Shown here: positions 15,065-17,601 of the stretch, in pieces
Layout: every line of letters starts with the position of its first letter
Numbering within the stretch: the stretch's first letter is position 1
Assembly: GCA_947588865.1 (NCBI GenBank)
Contig: CANPYQ010000017.1
Location: 1 to 17,601 of the forward strand
Source: an uncultured Bacilli bacterium
GTDB taxonomy: Bacteria; Bacillota_I; Bacilli_A; RF39; UBA660
Direction: 5' to 3'
Length of the DNA: 17,601 nucleotides
The notes under the pieces: model-generated
What the model was told of the DNA's origin: nothing
Databases searched by the model: none
Seen by the model: only the letters and a program-made list of their open reading frames with translations
Made by a program: the position numbers and the translations under genes

Positions 15065-15086
15065 ATGTAAAGGAAAGGATAATGTG
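15059..15086 (-). promoter_or_regulatory. Sigma-K-like promoter of the coat-like gene
   Basis: On the minus strand CAC (15086-15084), 16 bases, then CATATTATA (15067-15059) fit mAC-N16/17-CATANNNTA. Two bases later comes ATGAAAGGAG, as in the collagen-like gene. The -35 reaches into the aminopeptidase 5' end. Confidence 0.55.
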
Positions 15087-15089
15087 ATT

Positions 15090-16187
15090 ATGGATGAAAG
15101 AATCAAGAAATTAAGCAACACTATTATAAATTATTCTATTAATGTTAAATGTGGCGATAAAGTTTTAATACAATATGAAAGTAAAGAATGTAATCCACTT
15201 GTAAAGTGTTTAATTAAGGACATTTATAATAATAAAGGAATACCTTTTGTAAAATTAATTGACAATGAATTAAATTCTTTAATTATGGAGATGGCTGATA
15301 GTAAAACTATAGATGAAATAGTTAAAATGAAAACATACGAAGTAGATAATTTTGATTGTTTTATAAGAATTTGTTATACTGAAAATGAATATGAAGATAA
15401 AAATATTAGTCCAAATATTAGAAAAGAAATTGGAGAAAAATCCCAGTATATAGATGATATTAGAATAAATAAAAGAAGGTGGGTATTACTTAATTATCCA
15501 TCATTAATAGATGCTTATAAATCTCATATGAAATATGATGAATTTTATAATTATTCGATGGATGTTATGAATGTAGATTACAAAGCAATGAATAAAAATA
15601 TCGATGCTTTGAAAAATCTCATGGAAAATACTGATAAAGTAAGGATATTGGGTCCAAATACAGATATAACATTTAGCATAAAAGGAATGCCAGCAATCCC
15701 TTGCATTGGTACATCAAATATACCAGATGGTGAATTATATACGGCACCTATAAAAGATAGTGTAAATGGTGTTATTACATATAATACTCCAAGTCCATAT
15801 AGAGGTAATATATTTAATAATATTAGGCTTGAATTTGAAAATGGAAAAATCATTAATTGTACTGCATCAAACAACAATGATTTGCTTAAAGAAATATTTG
15901 ATACAGATGATGGTGCAAGATACATAGGTGAATTTTCATTAGGTTTTAATCCTATGATAACAAGACCTATGGGTGATATTTTGTATGATGAGAAAATAAT
16001 GGGTAGTTTACATTTTACCCCAGGAAGATGTTATGAAGATTGTGATAATGGTAATATTTCTAGCATTCATTGGGATTTAGTACTTATACAAACACCTGAT
16101 TATGGTGGTGGAGAAATATATTTTGATGATGTATTGATACGAAAAGATGGAAAATTTGTGCTTGATGAATTAAAGAAATTAAACTAA
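15090..16187 (+). CDS. M29-family metallo-aminopeptidase
   Basis: A 365-residue cytosolic aminopeptidase of the AmpS/PepS (M29) family, which removes N-terminal residues from peptides using two metal ions. Expected ligands are Glu215 (IPDGELYTAP), Glu281 (GEFSLGFNP), His308 (SLHF), Tyr315 (RCYEDC), and His327 with Asp329 (IHWDL). An in-frame GTG at 15084 is an alternative start. ATG 15090 is preferred because AAAGGA (15074-15079) is 10 bases upstream, but the choice is not firm. The gap to the divergent coat-like gene is only about 49 bases, so their control regions overlap. Confidence 0.92.
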   Translation: MDERIKKLSNTIINYSINVKCGDKVLIQYESKECNPLVKCLIKDIYNNKGIPFVKLIDNELNSLIMEMADSKTIDEIVKMKTYEVDNFDCFIRICYTENEYEDKNISPNIRKEIGEKSQYIDDIRINKRRWVLLNYPSLIDAYKSHMKYDEFYNYSMDVMNVDYKAMNKNIDALKNLMENTDKVRILGPNTDITFSIKGMPAIPCIGTSNIPDGELYTAPIKDSVNGVITYNTPSPYRGNIFNNIRLEFENGKIINCTASNNNDLLKEIFDTDDGARYIGEFSLGFNPMITRPMGDILYDEKIMGSLHFTPGRCYEDCDNGNISSIHWDLVLIQTPDYGGGEIYFDDVLIRKDGKFVLDELKKLN

Positions 16188-16225
16188 TATATATAGTAAT
16201 ATAAAAATTATATTAAAAAGAGATA

Positions 16226-16275
16226 AATTGAAGTAAGTTAAATTTAGCCCACTTCAAATTATTCTTTTTTTTATT
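16226..16275 (+). terminator. Intrinsic terminator of the aminopeptidase gene
   Basis: AATTGAAGT (16226-16234) pairs with ACTTCAAATT (16251-16260, one bulge), with further pairing inside, then a T-rich run (16262-16275). Confidence 0.8.
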
Positions 16276-16330
16276 TAATTAAAGAATTATATATTATTGT
16301 TGTATAAATAAAGAACTTTTAACAATAAAA

Positions 16331-16360
16331 TAGACAAAACTATTCTTTTTTTTGTATAAT
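16331..16360 (+). promoter_or_regulatory. Promoter of the rnhB operon
   Basis: TAGACA (16331-16336, 5 of 6), an 18-base spacer and perfect TATAAT (16355-16360). Transcription would start about 10 bases before the ATG at 16376, which argues against the TTG at 16352 as start. Confidence 0.65.
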
Positions 16361-16375
16361 AATAGTGGTGGTAAA

Positions 16376-17008
16376 ATGGATTTATGGATGTATGAAAAAA
16401 GTTTATATGAAAAAGGAATAAAATATATTGGAGGAGTAGATGAAGTTGGAAGAGGTCCTTTAGTTGGCAATGTAGTTGCTGCTTGTTGTGTACTTCCAAG
16501 TGATTTTAAATTAGATGGCCTTACTGATTCTAAAAAATTAAGTGAAAAAAAAAGAAATGAATATTATGATTATATTATAAAAAATTGTATTGCTTATGGA
16601 ATTGGAAAAGTTACCCCCGAAGAAATAGATAAAATAAATATATATGAAGCTAGTAGAAAGGCTATGATGATTGCTATAAATGAAGTAAAAAATAAAATAA
16701 AATTAGAATATGTTTTAGTAGATGCTATGCCACTTCCTGAATTAGATATTCCTCATTTACCAATAATAAAAGGTGATGCAAAGAGTATAAGTATAGCTGC
16801 AGCTAGTGTATTAGCTAAAGTAACACGCGATAGGGAAATGTATGAACTTGATAAAAAATATCCAATATATGGATATTCTTCTCACAAAGGGTATCCAACA
16901 AAAAAACATATAGAAGCAATTAATAAGTATGGAATTATAGAAGGATATCGAAAAACATATGGACCAGTAAAAAAAGTATTAGAAGGAGAAAAGAGTGAAA
17001 ATAGATAA
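16376..17008 (+). CDS. rnhB: Ribonuclease HII
   Basis: A 210-residue endonuclease that cuts the RNA strand of RNA-DNA hybrids and single ribonucleotides in DNA. Catalytic residues are Asp22 and Glu23 (GVDEVGRGP, the family signature), Asp116 (LVDAMPLP) and Asp152 (KVTRDREM). GYSSHKGYPTKKH near the C-terminus is also typical. ATG 16376 is used because GGTGG lies just before it and the promoter -10 overlaps the longer frame. Its end overlaps the hydrolase gene by 14 bases. Confidence 0.95.
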   Translation: MDLWMYEKSLYEKGIKYIGGVDEVGRGPLVGNVVAACCVLPSDFKLDGLTDSKKLSEKKRNEYYDYIIKNCIAYGIGKVTPEEIDKINIYEASRKAMMIAINEVKNKIKLEYVLVDAMPLPELDIPHLPIIKGDAKSISIAAASVLAKVTRDREMYELDKKYPIYGYSSHKGYPTKKHIEAINKYGIIEGYRKTYGPVKKVLEGEKSENR

Positions 17009-17489
17009 AGTTGTAGTAGGAGATTTGCAAACTAATTGTTATATATTATCAATTGAAAATGAATGTTTAATAATAGATCCGGGCGATGAGTATCAAAAAA
17101 TAAAAGAAAGGATAGATTCAAAAAAAGTTTTAGGTGTGATTATAACTCATTATCACTTTGATCATATTGGTGCACTTTCATATTTTAAAAAATATATGAT
17201 ACTTGATAGAAATAATTTAAAAGAACAAGAATACAACATAGGTAAATTTAATTTTGAAGTAATATATACACCAGGGCATAAAGAAGATTCAATTACTATA
17301 TATTTTAAAAAAGATAAGATAATGTTTACAGGAGATTTTATATTTAAAAATGGTATTGGTAGAACAGACTTACAAGGAGGTAATAGTATAGATATAATTA
17401 AGAGTTTAAATAAAATTAGAAAATACAATAAGGATATAACTATTTATCCTGGGCATGGTGATATAACTACTCTATATAATGAAATATAA
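16995..17489 (+). CDS. Metallo-beta-lactamase-fold hydrolase (glyoxalase II-like)
   Basis: A 164-residue zinc hydrolase of the YqgX/glyoxalase II-like group. Metal ligands are in THYHFDHIG (HxHxDH), TPGHKEDS, TGDFIFKNGIGRTD and YPGHGD. It starts at GTG 16995 with AGGAG at 16984-16988, inside the end of rnhB. Relatives are usually near 200-210 residues. This one is compact because the stretch between the HxHxDH motif and the second His is short and the usual C-terminal tail is absent. The active site looks complete. The substrate is unknown; thioester hydrolysis is the family's best-known activity. Confidence 0.9.
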   Translation: MKIDKVVVGDLQTNCYILSIENECLIIDPGDEYQKIKERIDSKKVLGVIITHYHFDHIGALSYFKKYMILDRNNLKEQEYNIGKFNFEVIYTPGHKEDSITIYFKKDKIMFTGDFIFKNGIGRTDLQGGNSIDIIKSLNKIRKYNKDITIYPGHGDITTLYNEI

Positions 17490-17552
17490 ATATATTTGAT
17501 AGAATAAATATTTATTAAAATATAACAGTAAAAAAGAGTAAAAATAAATAAA

Positions 17553-17601
17553 ATGAAAAAAATAGATAAAATTTATGGAAATGAAATAAAATCTATTTTT
17601 T
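17553..17601 (+). CDS. Possible start of a gene running off the window
   Basis: An open frame from ATG 17553 (MKKIDKIYGNEIKSIF) continues to the edge. No good ribosome binding site is seen (AAAGAG at 17533-17538 is too far). Sixteen residues are too few to identify it, so it may be chance. Confidence 0.3.
   Translation, partial: MKKIDKIYGNEIKSIF

Noticed and set aside
16287..16499. 70-residue minus-strand open frame over the rnhB start
   Set aside because: It overlaps the rnhB promoter and first codons, has a low-complexity product (Leu/Tyr/His), and shows no recognisable domain.

Overview
The window comes from a very AT-rich, low-GC Gram-positive bacterium (Bacillota; Clostridia- or Bacilli-like). 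Codons end in A/T, ribosome binding sites are strong (AAAGGAG, AGGAGG), promoters are TATAAT-type, and terminators are hairpins with T-tracts. An oxygen-sensitive class III ribonucleotide reductase suggests an anaerobe. Two surface-type genes with sigma-K-like promoters suggest, but do not prove, spore formation. Genus cannot be assigned from sequence alone.

Layout. 1-170: divergent promoter region between a leftward gene outside the window and a long sigma-70 family factor (171-2228) whose C-terminal extension carries two further sigma-region-4-like modules. 2522-6429: a Bce-type antimicrobial-peptide sensing and detoxification module (intramembrane-sensing kinase, BceA-type ATPase, ten-helix BceB-type permease). 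No response regulator gene is next to it. A BceR-type inverted repeat sits upstream of the ATPase. 6515-7657 (minus): a collagen-like surface protein with a C-terminal jelly-roll-like domain and an internal 99-bp-period duplication. 7806-9837: a complete OmpR-type two-component system. 9838-10080: hairpins and two promoter-like sites. 10081-13114: the anaerobic ribonucleotide reductase operon. 13388-14748: lspA and a RluD-type pseudouridine synthase, overlapping. 14798-15040 (minus): a small Asn/Tyr/Gly-rich coat-like protein. 15090-16187: M29 aminopeptidase. 16376-17489: rnhB and a small metallo-beta-lactamase-fold hydrolase, overlapping. A new reading frame may begin at 17553.

The most striking observation is in the ribonucleotide reductase operon. 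The 768-residue NrdD has the ATP cone, the barrel and the active-site cysteines, but it stops before the glycyl-radical segment. That segment (RRVTGYLSG, followed by FNNGKRAEEKDRVKH) is a separate 56-residue gene at 12399-12569. It has its own AGGAGG ribosome binding site and overlaps nrdG by one base. An in-frame stop lies two codons before its start, so a single frameshift cannot explain the split. This looks like a two-chain class III reductase in which the radical is carried by a tiny trans-acting subunit.

A second linked observation concerns the two minus-strand surface-type genes, 7 kb apart. They share an aligned promoter and ribosome-binding-site layout (AC, 16 or 17 bases, CATANNNTA, then ATGAAAGGAG) matching the sigma-K consensus of the sporulation mother cell. 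At the second gene the same bases also form the -10 of the divergent aminopeptidase promoter.
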